Assembly: GCA_905182995.1 (NCBI GenBank)
Contig: CAJJDP010000053.1
Location: 124,001 to 188,000, forward strand
DNA: 64,000 bases
Direction of reading: 5' to 3'
Source of the DNA: Paramecium octaurelia
Lineage: Eukaryota; Ciliophora; Oligohymenophorea; Peniculida; Parameciidae
Position 1 is the first letter of the stretch; each line of letters starts with the position of its first letter. The translations under genes and the position numbers were made by a program. The notes beneath the pieces are model-generated. The model was not told the DNA's origin. It worked only from the letters and a program-made list of their open reading frames with translations, and ran no database searches. Of the stretch, positions 47,816 through 59,872 are shown piece by piece.

Positions 47816-50800
47816 TCATAATTCCTATTACTAATAGTGCTATTGAACATCGATCCTTGAGAATCTTTGATCTATAATCTCCTCTTGATTCTCTAGGTTA
47901 AATTGCTCCAATCTATCCTGCTTAATCATTTCAATAGCATCATCGAAAACCAAACAGATGAGTGCCTTTGTAACATTGAAGTCATTATCTCTAGGCGGTA
48001 CATAGCTAACTTACATCAAACCATTACCAATAGTCATTGTATCGTTCGACTCCCTCATTCTCATCTTGGATGCAACTTTAGATTTCTCCTTTTATTATGT
48101 AACCTCCAAACATGAATTCAACATTTGAATGAACATCAAACTTTTTGAATTGAGCCTTTTGTCTAAGGAATGTGCCTAAACGTTTTTACTCCATCTGGCC
48201 CAATGGACCAGCTTGAGATTCATATAACTTAATAAGATATTCTAAACTAATATGAAAATAATTTACCTATAGAATTAACATAAATCTTCTACTCAAAAGC
48301 TTCTGACTTTTACATCAAAGACTTAAGAACATTTAAGTTTAAGGAATGTAATACAGTTTCCGAAGCTGCTTTGGCAGTAGTCATGCATTTACCATCTCCT
48401 ATAAGATTGGAATAAGACAATAGTGATCCCAATCCCTTTTTCAACTAATGAGATCCAACTTCATCAATGACATTTCCTTTTGATACGATGTATATATTTT
48501 GACAGGTCATACCTTTCTCATAGATAATTTCATCAAATTGATATCTTTTTTCATAAGTGGACTTAATGATGGTATCTAATTCCTCTTTGGGGACACCAGC
48601 AAATACTGGGAATTCCATAGCAAAGGAATGGAAGGTTGGAATTTGCCAATCAAAGACATGATTTTCAAGTTAAACAAGACGAGAATCAATATTACTTTTT
48701 AATAGATTGAATTCTTTATCATCTACTAGTCCATTCTTCTAATTTTCTTCAAGATGGTGTCTTTGATGCATAAGAACAGTGTGTGAAGCTCTTTTAGTTT
48801 AGATAGCCCTGATGACTTCAGGGAATGTGTCATTCAAAGTGGCCAAATAGAGTTCCGCTTTGTTGATTTCTGTTCTGATTTCTTCCATTATCAATCTAAC
48901 CGCACTCTTGTTCATAGGCATATGTTCCTGTAATGTGAGTACTTCATTGGCACATGATATGAATGTTGTGGTTACATCATATACAAATCCCAAATGTTTG
49001 GTGATATATTACTAAGCGTATCCACCCAGAAAAGTCCATTCTTTGGCTCTGAAAAAGTACTTGATACTGCTAAAACTAGTGAAGCTTTGGAATAATTGTT
49101 CCCAAATATTCAAAATTGATCCAGTGTGATCAAGAGCAACATCACTTGATTCCACAAGCAATCTAACAGAATCTTCATCACATTGTCCATGTTCAAATTG
49201 TGAGTAATACAATCCCTTGAGAATTCTAAGCACTCTGTATCTAACCTCTCCAAAAGTGTCAGTGTCATCATAAGAAATTCTACTGTAATTTCCACCTTGA
49301 ATTTATTTGATTTCATTTTCCAATTAGACTACTTCCTATAAAAATTATTGTGATCCTATAAGCGACTTGACTTGATTCCAATCAGCCATAGCAAAGTGTT
49401 CATCTCCTTCCAATTCCTTTATTGTGTCTTCTTGATCTACAATCATGTCAGTCAAATATCGTCTATAAACTTTCTTCTTAATCACTGGATTCTCTATCAT
49501 GTTCAAATAGTTCACCAAAGCCTTACAGGTAGTTCCATTAACAAGATTAGTGAGAGCAGCCATTCCAGCAGTAAAGAACACCGCCAAATGTCTAAATCTT
49601 GGGGGTAGATCTTCATCGCATCCAACCATCAATGAAAGTGTCAAACCCAAAGCTCCTCTCAGACCTCCATAAACAAATACTATCAATTCTGGCTACGACA
49701 TTGGATATCCATATTTCTTCAACAAGGGCCAAAATGAAATAACCATCAAATATCTGCAAATTATCATAAAGAAATAAAACACAATCATTCTGAAGTAATC
49801 AGAGGTATAAATGTATCTCTCTTCAATCACCTCTGTGCCAACTATCATACCCACCAACAGAAACACAGTTGTATCACAGAAATATTGAACAAAACTCCAA
49901 ACTGTATGAACTGCATGTTCACTCTCTGATCTTATTTTGGTCTTACCAAATGCGCTCCAAAACAAACCCAAAGACACAACAGCCAATAAACCACTAGTCT
50001 TAAAGAAACAAAATTCAGCCCAATAGAATGTCAGATATGTGAATATGAATGTCAACCAACCTACCTCAACATCATCTCCTACTATTCTTCTTGCCCACAA
50101 AGCTCCAAAGAATCCTACCACCACTCCTAACACAGGACCAACAATTGAATTCCTAACGAAATTTAGTAACACTCCTCCAAAAGTAACACCTCCACCAATT
50201 CCAGCAGCAGCTTTAGAAAGTTTGTTGAAAAATATAAAAAACACCATGGCTACTCCATCATTTAATAATGCTTCTCCTTCAATCAGATGATTAAATGCTG
50301 CACTTGCTCCTAATTCCTTTAACAATGCAACAACTGCTACTGGATCTGTTGCTGATAACACAGAACCTAAAGTGAATGCCTGATACCAATTCATATCTTC
50401 ATTACTATAGAATAGGAATAATTTAAATACAATTCCTAAAAGAATTGCTCCCTAAGAATAATTAACTCAAAAATACCCAACCGACTCCAGGTCCAGCCAA
50501 TAGCAGGATATTGACCATTTGGTATTTGAATACGTACCAATCACAATTAAATGCTGATTCAAAAAGCAACACAGGAATAAAGATATAAACAATTAAATGT
50601 GGATGCATATGACTCAAGATACTAGCACTTTCTCCCAAATACCCAAGAGTGCTTTATAACAAACCTATCAACAATCCACAAGCTAAGACCATAGGAGAAT
50701 AAGGAAATCTATTTATTATTTTTTGCTGCATTACTTGGTTTTCTTATTGAATTCCCTTAAGGCCAGACCCAATAAGATGCCAAGAGTTAACAAATATGCC

Positions 50801-50898
50801 ACATTCGCAGATTCTTCCATCTTCTCCTCATCTCTGTACAATGAATCTTAGATCTAGGTGCCTTCAGATGATGTGATGGCTTCACCTTCTTGACCCAT
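47816..50898 (-). CDS. Na+/H+ exchanger with cyclic-nucleotide-binding domain, copy B
   Basis: Tandem paralogue of copy A, 108 nt upstream of its start. Four introns (26, 25, 25 and 22 nt) give 994 residues. Introns after NKKT, after GVGW (GCGW in A), in the CNBD tail and near the C-terminus match positions in A; two A introns are absent. The ion-site block reads SATDPVAVVALLKELGASAA, and GGLRGALGLTLSLMVGC is kept. The cyclic-nucleotide domain reads RYQFDEIIYEKGMTCQNIYI and VSKGNVIDEVG. Both copies keep the acidic D of the ND pair (LLNDG). Expected role: cyclic-nucleotide-tuned pH or Na+ control at a cell or ciliary membrane (inferred). Confidence 0.9.
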
Positions 50899-50962
50899 AA
50901 TTTAAATAAATTTATTATTTTTACTAAACCATTATCTAAATGTAAAATCACGTTAATTATAT

Positions 50963-53059
50963 TCATTGAATCTATAATAACTTCTTGATCTCCTCAGCTG
51001 AAAGTGTTTCTCTCTTCACTAATTCCGTAGCCAAGTCCTTTAGTTTTGACTCGTTGAGTTTCAACAAATTTTTCACTCTATTATAAGATTCCTATGTAAT
51101 TGTTGAATATATGATACTTCCAAAATTTTCTTAACTTCCATATCAACCATATAATCGAATTGATCACTAGTTTTCACTCTATCACTTTAAATCGAAATCA
51201 AAGATATCTTGTCATCCATTCCCAATTGCTTAACAAACATATAAGCGAGATCAGTAGCTTTGGCTAAATCATTACTACATCCACTAGTGATATCATCTTT
51301 TCCCAAGAATAGATCTTCTGCTGCTCTACCACCCATAGCCACATCAATTGATGCAATAATTCCTTTTCTTGTATAATTTAATTGATCCTTCTCTGGAAGC
51401 ATTGAAGTCTAAGTCAAATGAACATTAATACAAATCCCAAAGCTCCACCCCTTGGAAGAATAGTAACTTTGTGAAGAGGCATCGCTCCTTCAGTCAATAA
51501 ACTGGTTAAGGCATGTCCACCTTCATGATAAGCAGTCATCAACTTCTCCTTATCGCCAACATGCATATTCTTTCTACCCACTCCCATAGCAATTCTATCT
51601 ATTGCAAATTCAAAGTCTTCCGTTGTTGCTACCTATCTCTCATATTTTATTGCATTCAAAATTGCTACATTCACCATATTTTAAATATCAGCTCCACTGA
51701 AACCACTGGTCTATCTTGCCAAATTGGCTGGCAATACCTTTTAAACATCGTATTTAATCCTTTACAAATAATAGGAAAATATCTATTCCCTACCTTTCAC
51801 ATCTGGCAACGGCACATGAATCATTTTATCAAATCTACCTGGTCTTTTTAATGCTGGATCAAGAACCTATATTATCAATACACTCAACATACCTATTCAA
51901 AATTGGTTGCCCCTATTACTATTACACTCTCACTCTATTTAAATCCATCCATCTCTGTCAATATTTAATTGATTGTGTCCCTCGAATAACCTGGATCTTG
52001 TGCTCTCCTTCTCCCTCCAATACTGTCTATTTCATCTATAAAAATTATCGATGGAGCCTTTTGTCTTGCTGTCTTAAAGATCTCTCTAACCCGTGATGCT
52101 CCCACACCTACAAACATCTCATCAAATTCTGATCCTGACTTATAAAAAAATGCACATCCTGCTTCACCTGCCAAGGCTCTCGCCAAAAGAGTCTTACCTG
52201 TTCCTGGAGGTCCTACTAATAAAATGCCTTTTGGCAACTTTGCTCCTGAATCAGTATATTTTTTTGGATTCTTTAAGAATTCCACTATTTCTTCCAATTC
52301 TTCTTTGAACTCATCTATTCCTAATACATCATTAAAGCGGGTAGGAATATTTCTTTCCTCTTAAACTGCTTAGTTGCTTCTTAGAATGTTATAAAAACGA
52401 TCCATTCTACCTGCTCCTTGTTCAGGACCATCTTTCTAATTTTTTTCATTTTTAGACTTTGACTGATTTGGTTAGAAGAAATACACCATCTAATAAAGGA
52501 TAGCTGCTGTTATCAATAATTAGATCATTCCAGGTAGTATTAGTGATTTGCGCTTGTCACCGTATTAATTAGACTTCAAATTGGTTACTGCAATACCGTA
52601 TTGTTCCTATAATTATTGATGTTATTTTTCAGTGGCGTTTTCACGAAAGTCATCTACTGTTAATATTCCAATCATACCTGTTGATTTAAATATCCGAAGT
52701 GCATCATCATATAATTACATTCGATTCAATTACCTTATGTACTTGAATGCTTTCTCAGGATTTTGAGGATCTGAAGCAAATTCTTTTTGCAATAAACGCA
52801 AGTTTTAAATATTTTATTGATTCACAAGGAATGTTGCATCAGGTTAGATAAAAGGTTTGAAGTCAAACTACTGATCTGGAATATTGATAGCCCTTTTAAT
52901 TAAATCATCCTTATTTAAACTAAATGGATTTTGCATTAGTTTAAAAGAAGGCTCTAATATAGCAATATTACCATCTTACTTCTAAAATTGAATAGCGATT
53001 TGTACACGAATCCCCATAGGAACTAAAATTAGATTTATAATAATTACAGGTCCTTTCAT
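50963..53059 (-). CDS. YME1: Mitochondrial i-AAA (FtsH/YME1-like) protease
   Basis: Membrane-anchored ATP-dependent zinc protease of the inner mitochondrial membrane. Five introns (25, 26, 26, 23 and 26 nt) give 656 residues. One membrane helix ([20 protein letters not shown]), then the AAA domain: Walker [14 protein letters not shown], Walker [13 protein letters not shown], second region RPGRFDKMI, then peptidase M41 with zinc motif AYHEGGHAL and the third-ligand region [12 protein letters not shown] single helix favours i-AAA over two-helix m-AAA. The first two introns total 51 nt, so a read-through form stays in frame; splicing gives [20 protein letters not shown], a good presequence. Confidence 0.92.
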
Positions 53060-53337
53060 TGCAATAAAATGCACAAATAAAAATTTATTAATCTATATCT
53101 ATTGTATTATAATCTAAACTTCTTTTCTTTCAATTCAATCTCTTCCAGCGTGTCTGTGATATCAAATATCGCTTTTTTAATTTTTAATTCTATGAGGCTT
53201 TCAATTAAAAATTATGAATACAAAATATAATCACTACTTTCAACTTCATAATAAATATATATTTTAAATTATTAACCAACAAAACTAAGAGCAGTATCGA
53301 TTAATTTTTGCATATTTTCTAGGGCTTTTGATTTCAT
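53056..53337 (-). CDS. Small hypothetical protein overlapping the protease start
   Basis: Intron-free, 93 residues, starting MKSKALENMQKLIDTALSF, with a charged helix LIELKIKKAIFDITDTLEEI. Its TGA overlaps the ATG of the i-AAA gene (ATGA). That is unusual for separate nuclear genes in a eukaryote, even a compact ciliate. Either the protease starts at a later ATG ([11 protein letters not shown]), or this ORF ends earlier through splicing, or both are real and overlap. No family recognised. Confidence 0.5.
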
Positions 53338-53835
53338 CAAATAGTATCCGATTAAATAGGGTAATGAACATACTTTCCATTAAATAAATAATAAATCATA
53401 GGTTATTATAGGGTACCTCCCAGTTAACATTACATGAGGCTTTGATTTTTAATGTTTCATTCATATTAGAGGTTTATTAACCTGAAATTTCTAATTATTT
53501 TAAGTTTACTTTTTCTGAATTATAAACTCATGGTTTTATTGATAACATATCCGATACATTAAATAAGAAAATATATTATTTGAATAGATACTTTTTGTCA
53601 AATATCTATTATGATAATTATCCAATTACTCTTTATTCAGTTTCCATAATAATCAGATAATTTGATGAGTCAATTTCGTAAATTTGATTTATATATCTAT
53701 TATAAATATGAAATTTCAATAACATCATTCAAAAAGAAACATCATTTGAAATGGAAATCATTTAAATAAATTGTTTACTCAAATAAAATTAGATTATAAA
53801 TATTTACTGCCTCATTGATAATAATTAATACTATT
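53338..53835. other. 498-nt gap, no gene seen
   Basis: Between the small ORF (minus) and the end of the K+ channel gene (minus). AT-rich; no supported frame. It should carry the upstream signals of the small ORF. Confidence 0.5.
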
Positions 53836-55800
53836 TCACTTAAGTGTTTAAAAAACTGACATTTTTTATTATTTCTTTTTGAAAGAAAATTGGTCTAGAA
53901 CGCTCTTATTTTTTTTTGAAATTAACCCTTTATTGAAATTTAATTTATTTTGCTCTTCTTCATATTATGCAATTAATCCAAGATAATACTGAGTACTATT
54001 TTATAATTCCTAATAAAATTTATTCGAAAGTTTACTTCTTTAGATTCTGAGCCAGAGTTTCTCTTCCTCTGCAATTCGATCATATAGAGACAAGTTTTGT
54101 ACTTTTATTTCCTTTTATCATAGATTAACTTAACTTCAGATGCCACTGACGGAAATTCCTTAAGTAAACTTCGAAAATTTTCATAAGAACAAAAGAATCT
54201 AAATATTAAATTTAAATTACAAATTAGTAGGCTCTTTGGCTATGGCAAAATATTCTCTGTTGATATCCTCGAAAGCCTCAATCTCACCAAAAAAGGAAGC
54301 CTCTAATAATGTTATTAAAGTATATTTATCATGAGTAACAAAATTTACTTTTCCTTTCTCTATGAAATAGACATCTGTAGGTGGATCATCCTCTCTATAT
54401 ATAATCTCTCCAGGATGAACTTCGAGAAAGTTAAGATGTAACAGAATTGTAGCTGTAAAATTATTATCTATCTTCAATAATGTTACACTTTCTATCAAAT
54501 ATTTGTAACAAATCATCAACAATTCATTTCGTAACTAGGATGGCAATTCTTGAATCAATTTTTTTGGATCTAATGATGTATAAACATTCTTTAAATAATT
54601 GTTTCGATAATATTTATGTACTTTGCATTTTAATGCATAAGGCAATTTAACTCGAACAGAAAAATCATTGAATAAATGCATTCTCCTCTCAAAATCAACC
54701 CATTTTTTATCAACATTCTCCAAAATCGAAGACAACTTTCCTAATGTGTATGAGAAGAAACCGGTCCCAAAAATCATCCAAATTATGGCAAATATCCTTT
54801 CTTCAGTTGTTGTTGCCCTAATGTCTCCATAACCAACTGTAGTTAAAGTTTATAAGCTCCATTCAAAAGAGGCAATATACTAGTTATAAAGTGATGCTTC
54901 CTTTAAATTAGATTAAGCAACCCAAGTATCACCTTCAAAATCATTAAATTTGGCTACAAAGTACCAAAAGCAGGCAACCAAGTGATTTATTAGTAAGATT
55001 TTACCTAGCAAGATCAAACCTTTGATAATTCCTTCATTTATTCCGAAATATGATAAGATCCTGGCTGTTTGAGTTTTATTCTTTATATTTAGATTAGTCT
55101 TTGATATTTTTAATAATCTTGCTAGACGATACAATCTTGGCAACCTAATTAACCTCAATAATTTATTATATCTTAGTGCTGGAGCATCTGTGTTGTCATC
55201 CAAAAAATATGTGATTGGTAAGACTGCAATAAAATCAATTATAAACCACCCTGTTATATATTATTTTGCTATCAGATAATAATCATCAATAATTCTATAT
55301 TCTTCATCAAAAAATGCACTTAGAAAATTGATTACAATATCTGCGAAAAATAATACATCAAATATTATATCAATCCAAAACCAAAACCCATTGTTGCCTG
55401 AATCAATCTATTATCACTATAAAATAATTACAAAACAAACTTTGAATGGAGTAATGACTGCTGTAGCTAATAATAAAAATATTAAGAGCATATTCCAGAA
55501 GGTTTTAAACTACTCATCAGGATAAAACATATAAGTTTTCTTCTCCTCTTAGTTTGATTTAAAAACTTCATCTTCAATCATATTCATATGATCATCTTAT
55601 CTAATGGCCCCAAAAATTTTCACTCTATTTTGAAATGATCTCATAATTCCAATAAAGTAGGTTGCCAAGAAGACTCTCCTCCAGAGTGCCACTAATTTTG
55701 TTTTTTTTTCATGGTTCAATTTTCTATAAAACGTAAAACTTCTAATAAAATCCACCTTTCCAAAGAACACATTAAATACTGTAATTTATTGATCCATCAT
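53836..55800 (-). CDS. Voltage-gated K+ channel with cyclic-nucleotide-binding domain
   Basis: EAG/CNG/HCN-superfamily channel. Three introns (24, 22 and 26 nt) give 630 residues. Six membrane helices; S4 carries regularly spaced arginines (LLRLIRLPRLYRLARLLK, about residues 205-225). The pore reads WSLQTLTTVGYGDI with a K+-selective GYGD filter. A C-linker follows (KWVDFERRMHLFNDF), then the cyclic-nucleotide domain (FLEVHPGEIIYREDDPPTD, VYFIEKGKVNFV, SFFGEIEAFED). In most nucleotide-responsive domains the phosphate-binding stretch FGE is followed by R-A; here it is FGEIEAFED, so nucleotide binding is uncertain. The coiled tail is short. It is likely a ciliary or cortical channel, given how many of these Paramecium has. 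Confidence 0.92.
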
Positions 55801-56453
55801 TTTAAATATAATGTTTTTTAACACTTATATTATACTAAAGATTTAAAGTGTTAAAAAACATATTATCATATGTATAAATGCATATTATTCACAATTCCCT
55901 CAAATAAATCTATAATGATTTATTTTGACATAAAAACATTTTAAAAAAATTAGTTCACAAAAAAAATAACGACATTACTTATTCATGTGAAATCAATTTT
56001 TTTGTAAATTCTGAATTATAATTACTAGTTAATCATATATATATTTTTCAATTATATAAATATATAAAATATCCCTCTATTGTAATATTATTTTAATTAA
56101 AATGTAGATCGTAACAACTATTTATTAATTTGAGTAATATGATTATTTCAGATGAAAATAGAGATTTAGTTGAAGATTCAAATTTATTTGTATTAAATAA
56201 TATATACAATAATTTGCAGAAAGACAATTCATTTTCAACATACTTTGCTTGTATAATTATTTTCTCATTTCAAAGCATATGTATCAAGTTTTAATAAATA
56301 TATCGATAATTACATTAATTTCTCTCGACAGGCATTTTGTTAAAGAGTAATCTTCAAAATGTTCATGTCTAAAATTATGATCCAAATAATTTTATTTCTC
56401 ATTGGAATAAATCCAAACAAAATGTTTTTATTAATTATAATAATATTTTATAA
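55801..56453. other. 653-nt divergent upstream region
   Basis: Between the K+ channel (minus) and the kinase (plus). An open frame from 56137 runs in phase into the kinase (MIISDENRDLVEDSNL), with a 30-nt intron-like stretch near 56193. I treat it as upstream sequence because the ATG at 56454 gives a myristoylation-type start. No other feature. Confidence 0.4.
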
Positions 56454-58370
56454 ATGGGAGCTAACAGCTCAAAATAAAATTTTGAATTATTAAACGAATA
56501 CAATTTTCTCAATATTGCACAAGATGATGGATATGGAGAAATTCAACTATTTAGTAATAAGATAAAACGAACCGATTAAATGGCACTCATAAAATTTTAC
56601 GATCAATCAGATATGGAAAAGAGGGCTAACATAATTCAATTGAGGTAAATAATGATGTTACGTAGAAAATAATAAAACAATCAATATTTTACAAAAATAT
56701 TGGATTATTAGGTGCAAACAACAGAGGATTTATGCAGCAATATAAATCTTTTGCATGTTGGATTGGAATATTTAGAAAAAAGCTTACAGGATGATATTTT
56801 AAATAGAAGAGCCAATGATAGAACGTATCAAAATATAAGTTATTCTTAATAGTTATAATGAGGGAGAACTTTGGTATTTGGCATAAACCATTCTTTCTGG
56901 CTTGAAAGATCTATAAATAAATAATCTGTAATATCATGACTTGCATCCAAACAACATAAGAATCAAACTCAATGGTGAAGTTAAGCTATTAGAATTATGT
57001 TGCTTAGCTAATCAGTAAAGTGGCTATCAAAAAGTCTTTACGCAATTGAGGGAAGTTGAATATCTTTCTCCTGAGCAATTGTATGTATTGGAAAATGAGC
57101 GTTAAAATGTAATTATCATTATCTAGAGTTTAAGGATAAATAAGAATATTCTATTGAAAAACAAAACGTATTTATACTAGGTGTAATTTTCTTGGTATGC
57201 ATAACTAATATGGACGTGAAAAAATTCTATAATAATTTTACTTTTAATTCTGAGCTAGCTAATTAAAAATTGAACAGTGCATTTGAAAAGTACAATTACT
57301 CTGATCCAATGAAACACTTATTGAAAGATCTATTACAGCTCAACACATATCATAGACCTTCATATCTTGAAATCTTAGATAAAATATCTCACGTTGATTC
57401 CAGTAGAATATCTCCAAATTTATATGCATTGAATATGCAAGATCAAGCTATTAAATCAACATTGCATTTTAAGAGTTAAACTAATTTCTCATAAGAATAA
57501 ATAATAGAAATCCAACCTTAATCTCTTTATGAGTAATATAACCTTATTAATGATTCCTTCAATAGATAGGTCACATCTAATTTCTAAGCTAACTTAGAAT
57601 CTGCTCCTGTTGCTGAAGTAAACAAATAAAGCAACTATGATTTTGAAATAGCTACTTAATCAAAATATGAGTCTAATTATCAATAATCTCACCTCACTTC
57701 ATAAGGTGGATTGGATAAAATTAGATAATTAAAAGAAAGATTCCAATTCCTTAAAGGAGAAGCTGTTTAATAATAATAGGCTGCCACAGTTCCTACTACT
57801 TTTACTCATCAAGATGATACTGAAACCTATAGAAATACAAACTAAAATATTCATAATCCATATCAACCAAACTTTTTAGATATGGACCCTGTCATATAAA
57901 GAGCTCTTCAAAAAAGCAGAGAGGTAATGTCCAAATGTAATCCGTATTAAACTGCTGATCCATATGTTCCCATTCTACCATAATCCAATAGCTAATTTTT
58001 ACCATAACCTGGAATGCCATCTAATATTCAACCAATTTAGAATGTATCTTTAGGAAATTCTTAACTAAATTAATACTTACAAACTTCGTAATTAAATCCT
58101 CAATTCCAATCGCAATTTAACTAATATAATCAAATAAATTAAGCGTAAGTTCCTCCATAATTATTGTAATAATCACAATTTTAGTAATAACCGTCCTTTT
58201 CACAATCATATTCTCCTTACATTTAATAGAATGAATAAATGTCCCCTTTGAAATAACCAGCCATATCCCAATACATTCCGTAATAAATTATACCACCTCC
58301 ATCATTTAACTAATAATAATCCATGTAAAATATATTTTTAATCTAGGTATCAACCATATGTTAGGAATGA
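56454..58370 (+). CDS. Divergent Ser/Thr kinase-like protein with Gln-rich tail
   Basis: Two introns (28 and 20 nt) give 622 residues. Start MGANSSKQNFELL fits N-myristoylation (G2, S6). The N-lobe has a glycine-rich-like segment DDGYGEIQLF and the ATP-anchoring lysine context ALIKFYD. The catalytic loop reads YHDLHPNNIRI (HRD to YHD; catalytic D and N kept, K to H). The usual DFG is replaced by ELC (VKLLELCCL), and an EYLSPEQL motif replaces APE. Losing the DFG aspartate points to weak or absent activity. The last 270 residues are Q-, P- and S-rich and low-complexity. Confidence 0.72.
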
Positions 58371-58476
58371 TAGATTTTCATGATTTGAAAAAATATTAAC
58401 TGAGAAAATAGATTATTTATTAGAATATATAAATTTTTATAATATATCTATATTTTTTTGAAACGATTGTAGATGA

Positions 58477-59308
58477 TCAATTATTTTTAATCACTGTCTT
58501 GTATTTTTAAAGAATATTAAAATTATTCCCTCTTCTAAGAGTATTTTCGGCTGTTTTATTTTCCTGGTGCTCCACTGCTGTCTCTAAGTATTTACTAAAG
58601 TTGTAATCCTTATGTTTAAGGGTCTTATCAACTTCTGTAGATTCACTAGTATTGACTTCGGAGCTCCTTTCTGCCATACAAAGCAAAGTCTTTGTGTTTC
58701 TTCGAAATTCTTTCATTGCCAATTCTAAGTCATCTAAAATACATTCTTTAGAAACTATAGAGAATCCATTATTATCTTATATTTAGAGAAACTTTTAGAA
58801 TTAACAAGTGAATTTTACAGGCTCTTAAATAAAAAAAAAAAAAATACATTAAACTTAAATCTTTTCAATAGCGGCTAGCTTTGGCTAGATTTCTTCTTGA
58901 ATAGGCTATTTGTCTTGCAAATTATCTTTTTTTATTCTTGAAAGTATATCAGTTTAATGACTCAAATACCTTCTGTGATCTTTATTATTTTTTTAAAAAC
59001 TTACATCCTCTATTTTAGCTTGTCCCTTAAACTTAGTTTAATGGGATTGTTAATGCTTTTGGGTCTTGGGGATTAGATGCTGGTTCTGTAATAATAGCTT
59101 ATTAAGCAACTTTATTTTCAGTTTTGGGTTAGAATTTAAGTTTTTCTATAAATTCTAAAATCTATTGAGATGTTTTTGTCTAATCTTCAAGTAATAGAGT
59201 GAAGTTTTTGAAATGGCTGTTTACAATAAGTAAAGGATCAATAATTAAAGGAAGCATTTGTTTTAAAAAGTCAACAAAGGCTGCCCTTAATAGCATTTAT
59301 TCAGACAT
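58477..59308 (-). CDS. Hypothetical protein
   Basis: Two introns (25 nt, and 24 nt containing a run of 14 T on the coding strand) give 260 residues. Starts MSEQMLLRAAFVDFLKQMLP, a hydrophobic helix, then a polar linker, and a second helix-rich block (ECILDDLELAMKEFRRNTKT). It ends in a basic, polar tail. The region around PVKFTCQFQKFLQIQD could be spliced as a further 27-nt intron without changing frame. No family recognised. Convergent with the kinase gene. Confidence 0.5.
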
Positions 59309-59872
59309 AAATAAAATTAATTACTTAATAAATCTCTTTTATTACTAAACTCTCATTATAAAAGAAGTAATAAATAATAATCAGTAATTTATCACACAAA
59401 AAATATTCCTTTAAGAATAACTCATGTTCATATATTCAATTTTATTCTCTTAACATTATGTAAACGCATGTAATTTTCTCATAACATTTCATGGTTAATC
59501 TAAAATACATTTAACCGCTGCACATTAATGCTTTTAGTTTAAAATATTTTTTCCAATAATAACAAAAATAAAGTAAATTATGAACAGACAACATGAATTT
59601 AAATAAAATAATCACAAAAACTTTTATTAGATATAGCTTAAATAAGGTATCTGAAAGTATTTGAAAAAGAATAGAAAGGGAGTGTTTTGTTAAAGAATAT
59701 TTATTGGCATTTAGTGTGAATTAGGGTTAATAATTATACGATAAGGATATTTTTATTAAGAATTTTCATTATATTAGAATAATTATTAAAATTTAGGAAA
59801 TAAGATAAATTCAAAGGGATCAGCTAAAATTAATATAGTAATATAAAATATTAAATTAAGCTTCTTTATTAT
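59309..59872. other. 564-nt gap outside the palindrome
   Basis: Upstream of the minus gene 58477-59308 and beyond the outer end of the left palindrome arm. AT-rich, no supported frame. Confidence 0.5.

Noticed and set aside
58831-58844. Run of 14 A as a poly(A) tail of a retrocopy
   Set aside because: It lies within a 24-nt intron of the minus-strand gene, and no retrocopy is adjacent.
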